A stretch of DNA of 64,000 nt from Azospirillum endophyticum (GCF_016595245.1 NZ_JAENHM010000059.1:62001-126000), one strand, 5' to 3'; shown: positions 16,938 to 25,275, counted from the stretch's first letter. Made by a program: numbers and translations. Notes: generated by a model not told the origin, from the sequence alone.

Positions 16938-18110
16938 GTGAAAGCTCCCGCCCTGCTCGGTCGTCTGCGGTTCGATGTCCGGGGCCTCCGCCCCGGGCTC
17001 GGCTGGCTGCGCCGCGTCCGCCGCGATGGCGGCGGTTCGGCGGGACGACCGCGCAAACCGCTGTCCAAGGCCCTGCTTGGGGCGGTCGCCCTGGTGGCGG
17101 TCGCCGGCGGCGGCCTGGCCGGCTGGCTGGCGCTGAACGGCGCGGCGACGCGGCAATCCTGGCAGGCGTCGATTCCCTCGGCGACGGTGGCGGTCGCACC
17201 GCTGCCGCCACCGACCCCCGAGCCCAAGGTCGCGGCACCGGCGGTACCGCCGCCCCTGCCGACCGATGCCGCCCCGTTGCCGCTGCCCGGTGCCCCCGCG
17301 GCGGCGGTGACGCTGGTCCCGGCGCCGGTGCCGGGGCTGGTGGAGGACAGCCGCAACGGTCCGCTGCCGCGCATCGCCCAGGACGGTCGCAAGCCTTGGC
17401 AGGTCTATGCCCGGCCCTTCCCGGCCACCGACAAGCGGCCGCGGATCGCCATCGTGATGTCCGACCTCGGGCTCAGCGGCGTCACCACCGGCAACGCGCT
17501 GGCGAAGCTGCCGCCCGGCATCACGCTCGCTTTCCTGCCTTATGCCGAACGGCTGGACGATTGGGTCGAGCGTGCCCGCACCAAGGGGCACGAGGTGATG
17601 CTGTCGGTGCCGATGGAGCCGCTGAACTACCCGCGCGACGATCCCGGTCCGAACGCGCTGCTGACCATGCTTGGCTCCGACCGCAACATGGAGCGGCTGG
17701 AATGGTCGCTGGGCAAGGCGGTCGGCTATGTCGGCATCACCAGCACCACCGGCAGCAAGTTCACCGCCAGCCCGGCGGCGATGCAGCCGGTGGTCGATGC
17801 GCTGAAGGCGCGGGGCCTGCTTCTGGTCGATGCCCGCGTCAATCCCAAGAGCGTGGCGGGGCCGCTCGCCAATCTGGCCGGGGTGCCGCGGGCGCTGGGC
17901 GACCGTGTCATCGACCGCGACCTGTCGCGCGGCGCCATCGACGACCAGCTGCGCGAATTGGAGGAGATCGCCAAGACCAACGGTGCCGCCGTCGGCTTCG
18001 CCTCTCCCTATCCGACGACGATCGAGCGGCTCAATCTGTGGCTGACGTCGCTGGCCGACCGCGGGATCGCGCTAGCCCCGGCGTCGGCGGTGGTCAACAT
18101 CCAGAAATAG
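16938..18110 (+). CDS. Divergent polysaccharide deacetylase family protein (YibQ-like)
   Basis: The protein belongs to the divergent polysaccharide deacetylase family often encoded beside envC and ctpA. Starting with GTG at 16938, it has 390 residues. It has a short basic cytoplasmic N-terminus, one membrane helix near residues 47-65 (LLGAVALVAVAGGGLAGWLA), a proline-rich linker, and the deacetylase-like domain from about residue 165. Visible signatures are RIAIVMSDLGLSG, LPPGITLAFLPYA, GHEVMLSVPMEPLNYP and GITSTTGSKFTA. The substrate is unknown; cell-wall glycan is an inference from context. It is probably last in the proA-to-yibQ run, convergent with the HAD gene. Confidence 0.9.
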   Translation: MKAPALLGRLRFDVRGLRPGLGWLRRVRRDGGGSAGRPRKPLSKALLGAVALVAVAGGGLAGWLALNGAATRQSWQASIPSATVAVAPLPPPTPEPKVAAPAVPPPLPTDAAPLPLPGAPAAAVTLVPAPVPGLVEDSRNGPLPRIAQDGRKPWQVYARPFPATDKRPRIAIVMSDLGLSGVTTGNALAKLPPGITLAFLPYAERLDDWVERARTKGHEVMLSVPMEPLNYPRDDPGPNALLTMLGSDRNMERLEWSLGKAVGYVGITSTTGSKFTASPAAMQPVVDALKARGLLLVDARVNPKSVAGPLANLAGVPRALGDRVIDRDLSRGAIDDQLRELEEIAKTNGAAVGFASPYPTTIERLNLWLTSLADRGIALAPASAVVNIQK

Positions 18111-18145
18111 CGGTTCGAGTCGGGGGACGCGGGCGGCAGTCCGCC

Positions 18146-18799
18146 TCACCCGCAAAGCGCATCCCAATCCAGCGCCCCCGGATCCTCGACCAGATGATCG
18201 ACGGTGTCGAACACCACGGCGGGATGCTGGGGCCAGGCGATGGTCAGCATGCCGGCCGCCTTGGCGCTGCGGGCGCCGGTGGGGCTGTCCTCGATCACGG
18301 CGCAGGCCTCCGGCGGCAGACCCAGCATCTTCGCCGCCAGCAGATAGGGCTCCGGATGGGGCTTGCCGTTGGCGACGTCCTCCCGGGCGATGCTGAAGCG
18401 GAAATGCGGAATCGCCATGGCGCGCATGTTGGCATCGACGATCATGCGCCCGCCGTTCGACACGCAGGCCTGGGCCAGTCCGCGGGCGGCGAAGGCCTCC
18501 ACCAGGGCGAAGGCGCCCTCGCGCGGGCGCACCCGGTCGACGTTGGCGACATACTGCGCGTTGATCTCGTCGGCCCAGCGGTGCAGCTCGATGGGGAAGG
18601 GCCGGCGCGCGTGCAGGGCGGCATAGATCTCGCGGAAGGCGACGCCGTGCATCGCCCGGCAATCCTCCTCGCTCAGCTCATGGCCGTAGCCGCGGCAGAC
18701 CTCGACGGTGATCTGCTGGTGCCAGGGCTCGCTGTCCATCAGCGTGCCGTCGATGTCCCACAGGATGGCGCGGATCGGGCTGCGCGACAGGGCGGTCAC
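18146..18799 (-). CDS. HAD-superfamily phosphatase
   Basis: The 217-residue protein is a HAD hydrolase of the beta-phosphoglucomutase/phosphoglycolate phosphatase type. Motif I is WDIDGTLMDSEPWH with both catalytic aspartates, motif II is the S in CVSNGGRM, and motifs III/IV are GKPHPEPYL and VIEDSPTGARSA. The cap domain lies between residues about 25 and 100. Its ATG overlaps the proB stop by 4 bases, so it is translationally coupled to proB. The substrate cannot be read from sequence. Confidence 0.9.
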   Translation of the reverse strand: MTALSRSPIRAILWDIDGTLMDSEPWHQQITVEVCRGYGHELSEEDCRAMHGVAFREIYAALHARRPFPIELHRWADEINAQYVANVDRVRPREGAFALVEAFAARGLAQACVSNGGRMIVDANMRAMAIPHFRFSIAREDVANGKPHPEPYLLAAKMLGLPPEACAVIEDSPTGARSAKAAGMLTIAWPQHPAVVFDTVDHLVEDPGALDWDALCG

Positions 18800-19935
18800 C
18801 GCACCACCAGATCGTCGCGGTGGATCATCTCGTCGCGCCCCTGATAGCCCAGGATCTCCGGGATCTCCGTGCTCTTGTGGCGCAGGATCTTGCGGGCGTC
18901 GTCGGCGCTGTAGGCGACGAGACCGCGCGCGACCTCGCGTCCCTCCTGGGTGCGGACGATCACCACGTCGCCGCGGTCGAAGTCGCCCTGTACGGCGGCG
19001 ACCCCGGCCGGCAGCAGGCTGGCGCCGTGGGACAGGGCGCGCGTGGCGCCGTCATCGACCACCAGCACGCCGGTGGCATTCACATGGCCGGCGATCCACG
19101 CCTTGCGGGCGCTGGTCGGCTCGGCCGACGGCAGGAACCAGGTGCAGGGCGCGCCGCCGTCCTCCGGCCGCCGTTCCAGCGCCGCCAGCGGGTTCATGCG
19201 CTTGCCCTTGGCGATGACCATGCGGCAACCGGCCGACAGGGCGACCCGCGCCGCGGCGATCTTGGTCACCATGCCGCCGCTGCTGTAGCCGGGGGGCGGC
19301 TCGCCGGCCATGCCCTCGATCTCCGGCGTCAGCTCGCGCACGGTGGGGATGTGGCGGGCGTCGGGGTCCTTGCGCGGATCGGCGGTGTAGAGGCCGTCGA
19401 TGTCCGACAGCAGCACCAGCGTGTCGGCGCTGACCATCTGCGCCACCCGGGCGGCCAGCCGGTCATTGTCGCCGAAGCGGATCTCGGCAGTGGCGACGGT
19501 GTCGTTCTCGTTGATGACCGGGACGGCGCCCAGCTTCAGCAGGGTGTCGATGGTGTTGCGGGCGTTCAGGTGGCGCCGCCGCTCCTCCGTGTCCTCCAGC
19601 GTCACCAGCACCTGGGCGACGGTGACGTCGTGGCGGGCCAGCGTCTCCTGGTAGGCGTGGGCTAGGCGGATCTGGCCGGTGGCCGCCGCCGCCTGCTTCT
19701 CTTCCAGCTTCAGCGCGCGGCCGACGAGGCCGAGATGCTCCCGCCCGCAGGCGACGGCGCCGGAGGTGACGATCACCACCTCCTGGCCGCGCCTGCGGCA
19801 GGCGGCGACGTCGTCGGCCAGCGCGTCGAGCCAATCCCGGCGGATTTGCCGGGTTTCCCCATCGACCAGAAGGGCCGAGCCGATCTTTACGACCAGCCGG
19901 CGGGACTCGAGAAGGGTAGGGGCGTCAAGCGCCAT
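18796..19935 (-). CDS. proB: Glutamate 5-kinase (ProB)
   Basis: ProB phosphorylates glutamate in the first step of proline synthesis and is usually feedback-inhibited by proline. With the ATG at 19935 it has 379 residues: an amino-acid-kinase domain (RLVVKIGSALLVDG, VIVTSGAVACGREHLG, PVINENDTVATAEIRFGDND, SGGMVTKIAAARVALSAG) and a C-terminal PUA domain near residues 285-365. The start lies inside the last codons of obgE with an 11-base overlap. It is cotranscribed with obgE and the HAD gene rather than with proA, which lies elsewhere in the window. Confidence 0.96.
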   Translation of the reverse strand: MALDAPTLLESRRLVVKIGSALLVDGETRQIRRDWLDALADDVAACRRRGQEVVIVTSGAVACGREHLGLVGRALKLEEKQAAAATGQIRLAHAYQETLARHDVTVAQVLVTLEDTEERRRHLNARNTIDTLLKLGAVPVINENDTVATAEIRFGDNDRLAARVAQMVSADTLVLLSDIDGLYTADPRKDPDARHIPTVRELTPEIEGMAGEPPPGYSSGGMVTKIAAARVALSAGCRMVIAKGKRMNPLAALERRPEDGGAPCTWFLPSAEPTSARKAWIAGHVNATGVLVVDDGATRALSHGASLLPAGVAAVQGDFDRGDVVIVRTQEGREVARGLVAYSADDARKILRHKSTEIPEILGYQGRDEMIHRDDLVVR

Positions 19936-21205
19936 GGCGGGGGGTTCCGTCCGTATCGTCGTCCGAACCGTCCTCTTCGCCCTCCGGCCCATCCTCGTCA
20001 AGGGCCTCGTCCTCTTCGCCGCCCTCCAGCTCCTCCCCCTCTTCGAGAGCGCCCTCTTCGAGGTCGTCCTCTTCGAAATCCTCATCCTCGCCGCCGACCC
20101 ATTCGCCGGTTTCGTCGTCCCACCGCATCTCGCCATCGTCCGGCAACTTCTGGCCGACCGGCGGGCGTGGGATGGACCGGGTGGCGGGGGCGTGGATGAC
20201 CTCGGGCTCTTCCGCCTTCGACTCCTTGATGACCGTCAGCAGACGGTACAGCACCTTCTGCACGCCCTGGCCGGTGGCGCCCGACAGCACCATGACTTCG
20301 GCGCCGGACGCCTCTTCCAGCGCCGCCTTCTTCTCGTCGATCTCCTCGTCGAGCAGGGCGTCGGCCTTGTTCAGCCCGATCACCTCCAGCTTGTCGGCGA
20401 GGTTGCCGCCATAGGCCGCCAACTCGTTGCGGATCGTCCGGTAGGAGGCGACGACGTCGTCCGCGGTGCCGTCGATCAGGTGCAGCAGGATGCGCGAGCG
20501 TTCGACATGGCCGAGGAAACGGTCGCCCAGCCCATGTCCCTCGTGCGCGCCCTCGATCAGGCCGGGGATGTCGGCGATGACGAATTCCTCGTCACCGGCA
20601 CGGACGACGCCCAGGTTGGGGGCCAGCGTGGTGAAGGGATAGTCGGCGATCTTCGGCTTGGCCGCGGTGGTCGCCGCCAGGAAGGTCGACTTGCCGGCAT
20701 TGGGCAAGCCCAGCAGGCCGGCATCGGCGATCAGCTTCAGCCGCAGCCACACCCACTGCTCCTGGCCCGGCCAGCCGGGATGGAACTTGCGGGGCGCGCG
20801 GTTGGTCGGCGTCTTGAAATGAGCGTTGCCGTGGCCGCCGTCGCCGCCGCGCAGGAAGACGCGGCGCTGGCCGGCCTCGGTCAGGTCGCACAGCACGGTT
20901 TCCTGGTCCTCGTCGAGGATCTGGGTGCCCACCGGCACGCGTAGGACGACATCCTCGCCGCGCGCGCCGTTGCGGTTGCTGCCCATGCCGTGGTGGCCGC
21001 GCTGCGCCTTGAAATGCTGCTTGTAGCGATAGTCAATCAGCGTGTTCAGGCCATCCGCCGCCTCGATCACCACATCGCCGCCCCGGCCGCCGTCGCCGCC
21101 GTCGGGACCGCCGAACTCGATGTATTTCTCGCGCCGGAAGGCGACGGCACCGGGGCCGCCGTCACCGCTCTTCAAGAACACTTTGGCCTGATCGAGAAAC
21201 TTCAT
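19925..21205 (-). CDS. obgE: ObgE/CgtA GTPase with long acidic tail
   Basis: Obg is an essential ribosome-associated GTPase. The 426-residue protein has the glycine-rich Obg fold (FLKSGDGGPGAVAFRREKYI, GGPDGGDGGRGGDVV). The G domain starts near residue 160 with the P-loop GLPNAGKST, then DIPGLIEGAHEGHGLG and the NKAD motif as LNKADAL. The final 65 residues are extremely acidic (EDFEEDDLEEGALEEGEE), longer than in many homologues. The gene sits 148 bases downstream of rpmA across a terminator and overlaps proB. Confidence 0.96.
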   Translation of the reverse strand: MKFLDQAKVFLKSGDGGPGAVAFRREKYIEFGGPDGGDGGRGGDVVIEAADGLNTLIDYRYKQHFKAQRGHHGMGSNRNGARGEDVVLRVPVGTQILDEDQETVLCDLTEAGQRRVFLRGGDGGHGNAHFKTPTNRAPRKFHPGWPGQEQWVWLRLKLIADAGLLGLPNAGKSTFLAATTAAKPKIADYPFTTLAPNLGVVRAGDEEFVIADIPGLIEGAHEGHGLGDRFLGHVERSRILLHLIDGTADDVVASYRTIRNELAAYGGNLADKLEVIGLNKADALLDEEIDEKKAALEEASGAEVMVLSGATGQGVQKVLYRLLTVIKESKAEEPEVIHAPATRSIPRPPVGQKLPDDGEMRWDDETGEWVGGEDEDFEEDDLEEGALEEGEELEGGEEDEALDEDGPEGEEDGSDDDTDGTPRHGA

Positions 21206-21260
21206 CGGGGAACCCTGCCCGTAAACGGAAGGAAAACCGGCAGCGGGACAGCACCGGAAT

Positions 21261-21298
21261 CAAAACGAAAATCGGGGGCCGGTCGCCCGGCCCCCCGA
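21261..21298 (-). terminator. Rho-independent terminator after rplU-rpmA
   Basis: On the minus strand a 9-base stem of GGGGGCCGG/CCGGCCCCC with a 4-base loop is followed by GATTTTCGTTTT. It lies between the rpmA stop and obgE, so transcription of the two ribosomal protein genes probably ends or is attenuated here before obgE. Confidence 0.8.
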
Positions 21299-21353
21299 CT
21301 TTATCCCACAAGCGTGCAGGCCTGACACACAGGCCGCGCAACGACCCGACAGG

Positions 21354-21638
21354 TTACTCGGCAGCGACGGCCGGAACCTGGTCGTTGGCCGGAACGACGT
21401 TCACGAAGGTGCGGCCGTTCGAGCTGTGCTTGAAGTAGACCTGACCGTCGGCCATCGCGAAGATGGTGTGGTCGCGGCCGAGCCCGACATTCTCGCCCGG
21501 GTGGAACTTGGTGCCACGCTGACGGACGATGATGTTGCCGGAGACGACGTTCTCGCCGCCGAAACGCTTCACGCCGAGACGGCGACCGGCGGAGTCACGG
21601 CCGTTGCGGGACGAGCCGCCTGCCTTTTTGTGTGCCAT
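21354..21638 (-). CDS. rpmA: 50S ribosomal protein L27
   Basis: This gene encodes 94-residue ribosomal protein L27 of the large subunit, whose N-terminus approaches the peptidyl transferase centre. The characteristic start MAHKKAGGSSRNGRDSAGRR is intact and needs no N-terminal processing peptide. The core GENVVSGNIIVRQRGTKFHP and GLGRDHTIFAMADGQV are typical. It follows rplU by 55 bases in the usual order. Confidence 0.98.
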   Translation of the reverse strand: MAHKKAGGSSRNGRDSAGRRLGVKRFGGENVVSGNIIVRQRGTKFHPGENVGLGRDHTIFAMADGQVYFKHSSNGRTFVNVVPANDQVPAVAAE

Positions 21639-21693
21639 GGGGTGTTGCTCCTAAAACTGAAGGGACGCCGAATAGCCAGCCCGGAGACCCGGA

Positions 21694-22011
21694 TCAGGCC
21701 GCGCCGTTGATGCCGGTGATGCGCAGGACGGTCAGGTCCTGGCGGTGGCCGTTCTTGCGGCGGTAGTTCTGGCGGCGCTTCTTCTTGAAGACGATGATCT
21801 TCGGGCCGCGATCCTGGGCGACGACCTCGGCGACGACCGAGGCGCCGGCCACGGTCGGGGTGCCGATGGTGGTGTTGCCTGCGTCGCCGACCATCAGCAC
21901 GTCATCGAGCGTGATGGAGGCGCCAGCATCGGCCTCGAGCTTCTCAACACGGATCACGTCGCCATTGGCGACCTTGTACTGCTTGCCGCCGGTGCGGATC
22001 ACTGCAAACAT
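21694..22011 (-). CDS. rplU: 50S ribosomal protein L21
   Basis: This is ribosomal protein L21, 105 residues from the ATG at 22011 (MFAVIRTGGKQYKVANGD). A GTG nine bases upstream would add only three residues and gives a less typical N-terminus. The family signature GPKIIVFKKKRRQNYRRKNGH and the C-terminal LTVLRITGI are present. It begins the rplU-rpmA unit. Confidence 0.97.
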   Translation of the reverse strand: MFAVIRTGGKQYKVANGDVIRVEKLEADAGASITLDDVLMVGDAGNTTIGTPTVAGASVVAEVVAQDRGPKIIVFKKKRRQNYRRKNGHRQDLTVLRITGINGAA

Positions 22012-22219
22012 TGTCGTCACTGCCTATGTCAAAACAAACGGCGGGCTTCTCGCCCACCGTTCGATGCGCAAGCCCGTTCATGGGAGCGACGATCTATACT
22101 CAGGAGGGCCCCGGAGTCAACAGGGATGCGGGCCAAAAGCTCCGCATTTTTCTGCAAAAAGGGCTTGCACGGCCGAAGGCGTTTATATAGGTTCCGCCCA
22201 CCCCGCTAAACGGGGCAGC

Positions 22220-22309
22220 GGATGGGTGGCAGAGCGGTTGAATGCACCGCACTCGAAATGCGGCATACCTTCACGGGTATCGGGAGTTCGAATCTCCCCC
22301 CATCCGCCA
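22220..22309 (+). tRNA. tRNA-Ser (CGA)
   Basis: A 90-base class II tRNA with encoded CCA. The acceptor arm GGATGGG pairs with CCCATCC, with discriminator G as expected for serine. The anticodon stem CCGCA/TGCGG encloses the loop CTCGAAA, giving anticodon CGA. A long variable arm (CTTCACGGGTATCGGGAG) precedes the T arm GTTCGAAT. Confidence 0.96.
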
Positions 22310-22340
22310 GTCTCTCTCTTCTGAGAGAGAAATGACAGCA

Positions 22341-22376
22341 GGAAGCGCCAGCCGGATCGGCTAGGCGCTTTTTTCA
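22341..22376 (+). terminator. Terminator downstream of tRNA-Ser
   Basis: A long stem AAGCGCC-AGCCG/CGGCT-AGGCGCTT with a single central mismatch and a GAT loop is followed by six T residues. It begins about 32 bases after the tRNA end, a standard place for tRNA transcription termination. Confidence 0.85.
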
Positions 22377-22553
22377 TGTCCGGGTTTTGGCCGCCTCCGA
22401 TCGGCCGGCCGGGCTTCCCCTTTTTCTCCGCACGGTCGCGATAGCCGTTCCCCCGGCTGGTTTGTTGGTCATATCAACGCCAACACCCAGATCCCTTTCA
22501 TGCGGTCCGCCAAGGGTGCGATCCGCCTGGGGTTCGACCGGAGGGGTGCCGCC

Positions 22554-23216
22554 ATGAACACGCTCAGCCGCCAGGACGGATGCCTGCGATTCTCCTATGT
22601 GGCCGAGGGTGGTCTGCGGGTGGAGGGCACGCACGACCCGGCCGAGCAGGTGCTGATCCTGAAGGTCACCGCACCGCAGGGGCGGGTGATCCATATGGAT
22701 GCGCTTCCCTGCGACGATCCCCGCGTCATCCTGGCCGCGCTCCGTGAATGGGGCGAGCCACCCGAAGAGGTGCGCGACGCGCTGCCGGCGCTGGGCGGCA
22801 ACGCCATCCTGCTGGAGACGCGGCTCGGCGACTCGGTTCGGGCCTCGGTTCGCCGTCATGGGATGAAGGTGGAGGTCGTCTTCATCGATGCCGACGGCCG
22901 GCGGGTGGCGGAATTGCGCGCCGGCAGTCTGGAAGCCCTCGACGCCAAGACCGGCGGGCTGCTTCGCCTGTCGCAGCGGACTCGTGCGGTGCTCAGCGTC
23001 TGGCTGTCGGCGGAGCCGCTGTGGCTCGCGGCCCTTCTGCTGGGCGGGCCGTTCCTGGGCGCTCTGCTGATCGGATTGGGGGCGCAGGTGCCGCCGGAGC
23101 AGGTCCTGGTCACCGCCTATGCCGGGGCGGCCGGGCTGGTCGCGGCCTATGAACTGCTGCGCGCCGGCTACGCGGAGTGGGTGGTGGCACCGCCGGACGG
23201 CTTTCCGCGGCGATAG
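22554..23216 (+). CDS. Unrecognised protein with two C-terminal membrane segments
   Basis: The 220-residue protein starts with ATG at 22554, with GGAGG about 9 bases upstream. The first 140 residues are soluble and polar (GCLRFSYVAEGGLRVEGTHD). They precede two hydrophobic segments near 147-170 (WLSAEPLWLAALLLGGPFLG) and 185-205, so the protein is probably anchored in the inner membrane by its C-terminal half. I do not recognise a family. It stands alone between tRNA-Ser and the periplasmic sensor-like gene. Confidence 0.65.
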   Translation: MNTLSRQDGCLRFSYVAEGGLRVEGTHDPAEQVLILKVTAPQGRVIHMDALPCDDPRVILAALREWGEPPEEVRDALPALGGNAILLETRLGDSVRASVRRHGMKVEVVFIDADGRRVAELRAGSLEALDAKTGGLLRLSQRTRAVLSVWLSAEPLWLAALLLGGPFLGALLIGLGAQVPPEQVLVTAYAGAAGLVAAYELLRAGYAEWVVAPPDGFPRR

Positions 23217-23393
23217 CGGTCTTTCAAAGCGTTTCCGGCGATCCACTCAAGCACGCAGGCTGGTAAAAAGCATTTGATTGGTATTGCGGATCTTCCGTTT
23301 GACGGAAAAACAAGGCCCGACGCTGTGGCGTCGGCTTCGGGAGTCCGACCATCGCCCCGCCCATAGACGGGCCAAACGATGGGAGGACATCAC

Positions 23394-23990
23394 ATGACGC
23401 AGACCAAGGATTGGATCATCGGCTGTGCCATATCCATTCTTTGCGCCGGCACGGCATGCATGGCGGCGGCCGATCCGGCGCTGGAGGGGACGGTGCGCAA
23501 GGCGGTCAGCCAGCAGGCCCAGCCCTGGCTTTCCGATCCGGCGGTCGTCGCGGCGGTGAAAGCGCAGAATGCCAAGCATGCCGGCATCGCCCAGTCCAAG
23601 ATCGACGAGATGGACAATCAGTGGAAGGCGGCGGCGAAGGCCGGCGGCGCCAACCCCGCCTTCGATGCGATCGCGGCGAATGCGGTGTCCAAACAGCTGA
23701 AGCAGGTGGTCGACGGCAGCGGCGGCCGGATCGTCGAAGTCCTTCTCATGGACGATCATGGATTGAACGTCGGCCAGACCGCCGGGACCTCGGACTTCTG
23801 GCAGGGCGACGAACCGAAATGGCAGAAGGTCTTCACCGGCACTGCCGACCTCTACATGACCGACCCGGAAAAGGACGACAAGAGCGGAGCCATGCTGACT
23901 GAAGCCAGCGTCCCGGTGCTCGATCCGGCGGGAAAGCAGAAGATCGGCGTGGCGATGATCGTGCTGGACACGGCGAAGCTGGGCCAGTAG
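23394..23990 (+). CDS. Stand-alone periplasmic sCache/PDC-like sensory domain protein
   Basis: The protein has a signal peptide (WIIGCAISILCAGTACMAAA) and then about 170 residues resembling the PDC/Cache ligand-binding fold found outside the membrane in chemoreceptors and histidine kinases. The segment LLMDDHGLNVGQTAGTSDFW and the following QGDEPKWQKVF match the usual DxxG-Nva-T-SDfwQGDE core. The end of the fold is seen in LTEASVPVLDPAGKQKIGVA. There is no transmembrane output module; the frame stops after the domain. The ATG at 23394 has GGGAGGA 6 bases upstream. It is likely a periplasmic binding or accessory sensor protein; the ligand is unknown. Confidence 0.78.
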   Translation: MTQTKDWIIGCAISILCAGTACMAAADPALEGTVRKAVSQQAQPWLSDPAVVAAVKAQNAKHAGIAQSKIDEMDNQWKAAAKAGGANPAFDAIAANAVSKQLKQVVDGSGGRIVEVLLMDDHGLNVGQTAGTSDFWQGDEPKWQKVFTGTADLYMTDPEKDDKSGAMLTEASVPVLDPAGKQKIGVAMIVLDTAKLGQ

Positions 23991-24024
23991 GCGCCACGAA
24001 ACACCCGGACATCGACGAAAGATG

Positions 24025-24056
24025 CGGCGCCCCGGAGGACCCGGGGCGCCGTTCTC
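24025..24056. terminator. Terminator between convergent sensor-like gene and hsp20
   Basis: A perfect 11-base stem CGGCGCCCCGG/CCGGGGCGCCG with loop AGGAC is followed by TTCTCAT on the plus strand. It lies in the 102-base gap between two convergent genes. The T tract is weak, so Rho-independent termination is likely but not certain. Confidence 0.65.
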
Positions 24057-24092
24057 ATATCAGGGTCATTGATGGACGGACCCTGTCAACCG

Positions 24093-24581
24093 TCAGGCCG
24101 CCCGCTGGCTGAGGGCGGGAGCCGGAGCAGGCGACTCGACCTCCACCGTGGCACTGCCGACGGCGGAAGCGATCGGAATGCTCCGCGGCTTCATCGCTTC
24201 GGGTACCTCGCGCGCCAGCTCGATGTGCAGAAGGCCATTCTGAAGAGACGCGTTGGTCACCTTGATGAAATCGGCCAGCTGAAAGCGGCGCTCGAACGCG
24301 CGGCCGGCGATACCCCGGTAGAGGAATTGGCCGGTCGGCTCGTCCTTCTTAGCTTTACCAGTGACGGTCAACGAGTTCTGGTGAGCGGTGATGTTGAGGT
24401 CATCGATACCGAAGCCGGCGACGGCCATGGTGATCCGGTACGAATCCTCGCTCAGCTTTTCGATGTTGTAGGGCGGATAGGATGCCGCCTCGTCACCGGT
24501 GGTCGCGGTCTCCAGCAGACGCGACAGGCGGTCGAAACCGACGGTGGAACGGAACAGCGGCGAAAGGTCGTAGCTACGCAT
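24093..24581 (-). CDS. ibpA: Hsp20/IbpA-type small heat-shock protein
   Basis: The 162-residue protein is an alpha-crystallin-type holdase chaperone. With ATG at 24581 and GGAGG 8 bases upstream, it begins MRSYDLSPLFRSTVGFDRLS, typical of IbpA-like proteins. The crystallin domain spans about residues 37-130 (YPPYNIEKLSEDSYRITMAV). It includes the beta-strand FLYRGIAGRAFERRFQLADF and GLLHIELAREVPE, followed by an alanine-rich tail. Its leader carries a ROSE-like thermometer and an RpoH-like promoter, described separately, so it is expected to be heat-induced at both transcription and translation. Confidence 0.96.
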   Translation of the reverse strand: MRSYDLSPLFRSTVGFDRLSRLLETATTGDEAASYPPYNIEKLSEDSYRITMAVAGFGIDDLNITAHQNSLTVTGKAKKDEPTGQFLYRGIAGRAFERRFQLADFIKVTNASLQNGLLHIELAREVPEAMKPRSIPIASAVGSATVEVESPAPAPALSQRAA

Positions 24582-24690
24582 GACATATCCTCCGAAAGAG
24601 CGATACGGCCGTCGAGGACCACGGATTCGGTCGGTCCTTTCGGGCGGGGTTGGTGGCGGACCCCGTATGGGCATCCGCCGGACGAGCGAG
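24582..24690 (-). promoter_or_regulatory. ROSE-type RNA thermometer in the hsp20 leader
   Basis: The Shine-Dalgarno region folds against TATCGCTC, forming a hairpin at 24586-24605 whose strands are TATC-G-CTC and GAGGATA. If the single G is bulged, the stem is seven perfect pairs. This is the conserved UYGCU element of ROSE thermometers, here UCGCU, opposite the ribosome-binding site. Upstream stems GGCGGA/TCCGCC (24651-24676) and GGACC/GGTCC (24616-24637) complete the multi-hairpin layout typical of ROSE leaders. At low temperature the ribosome site would be masked. Confidence 0.85.
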
Positions 24691-24718
24691 AGATAATCGA
24701 CGCTTTTCGTCGTTCAAG
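24691..24718 (-). promoter_or_regulatory. RpoH (sigma-32)-like promoter for hsp20
   Basis: Read on the minus strand, CTTG at 24718-24715 is separated by 17 bases from ATTATCT at 24697-24691. The alphaproteobacterial RpoH consensus is CTTG, 17-18 bases, CYTATNT; only the first base of the -10 element differs. The position, about 110-140 bases before the hsp20 start, fits a transcript that begins with the ROSE leader. Confidence 0.75.
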
Positions 24719-24846
24719 AGGGTGGTCCCACGAAGCGCGGCCGACTCCCGCCTGGGGTTGCCGGGTGCCGCCCAGTCACCAATTTTTAATCAGTTGCGGC
24801 AAGGCTCACGCTAGGGCCGTAAGTCCGCCGGAGGGGGCCGACGACC

Positions 24847-25275
24847 ATGACTTCGCACACCTTCTTCTTCAACGGTCCCTACGACGAGACCATGGCCCTC
24901 TTGATCGAGGCGCGGAATTACATCGCCTATCATGATGCGGCCGAACACCGGAAACTGCCGCCGCAGGTCCGCCTGCAGATCTCCTACGAATCGATGCGGG
25001 TGACCAGCCGCCTGACCCAGGTGATGGCGTGGCTGCTGGCGCAGAAGGCCGTGCATGCCGGCGAGATGACGAAGGAGCAGGCGGCGAGCGAGGATTACGC
25101 GCTGTCGGGTGGAGAGATCTGTTCCGACCCCAGCGGTCCCGACAACGAGGAACTGCCGTCCGGCCTGCGCAGCCTGCTGGAGCGCAGCCATAGCCTCTAC
25201 ATGCGCGTCCACCGGCTCGACCATATGGTTCGGGCCGATGTCGAGCGGGAGGCCGCGGCGGCAGCGGTGGGGTGA
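24847..25275 (+). CDS. RcdA-like DUF1465 family protein
   Basis: The 142-residue protein belongs to the DUF1465 family, whose studied member is Caulobacter RcdA, an adaptor in ClpXP-dependent CtrA degradation. Family features are the N-terminus FFFNGPYDETMALLIEARNY, LQISYESMRVTSRLTQVMAW and the C-terminal LLERSHSLYMRVHRLDHMV. The predicted fold is all-helical and the protein is cytoplasmic. The ATG at 24847 has GGAGGGGG upstream. It is the only gene before a bidirectional terminator. A cell-cycle role here is inferred from the family only. Confidence 0.82.
   Translation: MTSHTFFFNGPYDETMALLIEARNYIAYHDAAEHRKLPPQVRLQISYESMRVTSRLTQVMAWLLAQKAVHAGEMTKEQAASEDYALSGGEICSDPSGPDNEELPSGLRSLLERSHSLYMRVHRLDHMVRADVEREAAAAAVG

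Noticed and set aside
13950..17591. A 1213-codon minus-strand frame opposite envC and ctpA
   Set aside because: Length reflects GC-biased codon use on the opposite strand; both sense genes have signal peptides and active-site motifs.
22374..23246. A 290-codon minus-strand frame opposite the two-helix membrane protein
   Set aside because: Arginine/glutamine-rich with no start signal; the plus-strand frame has GGAGG and two membrane helices.
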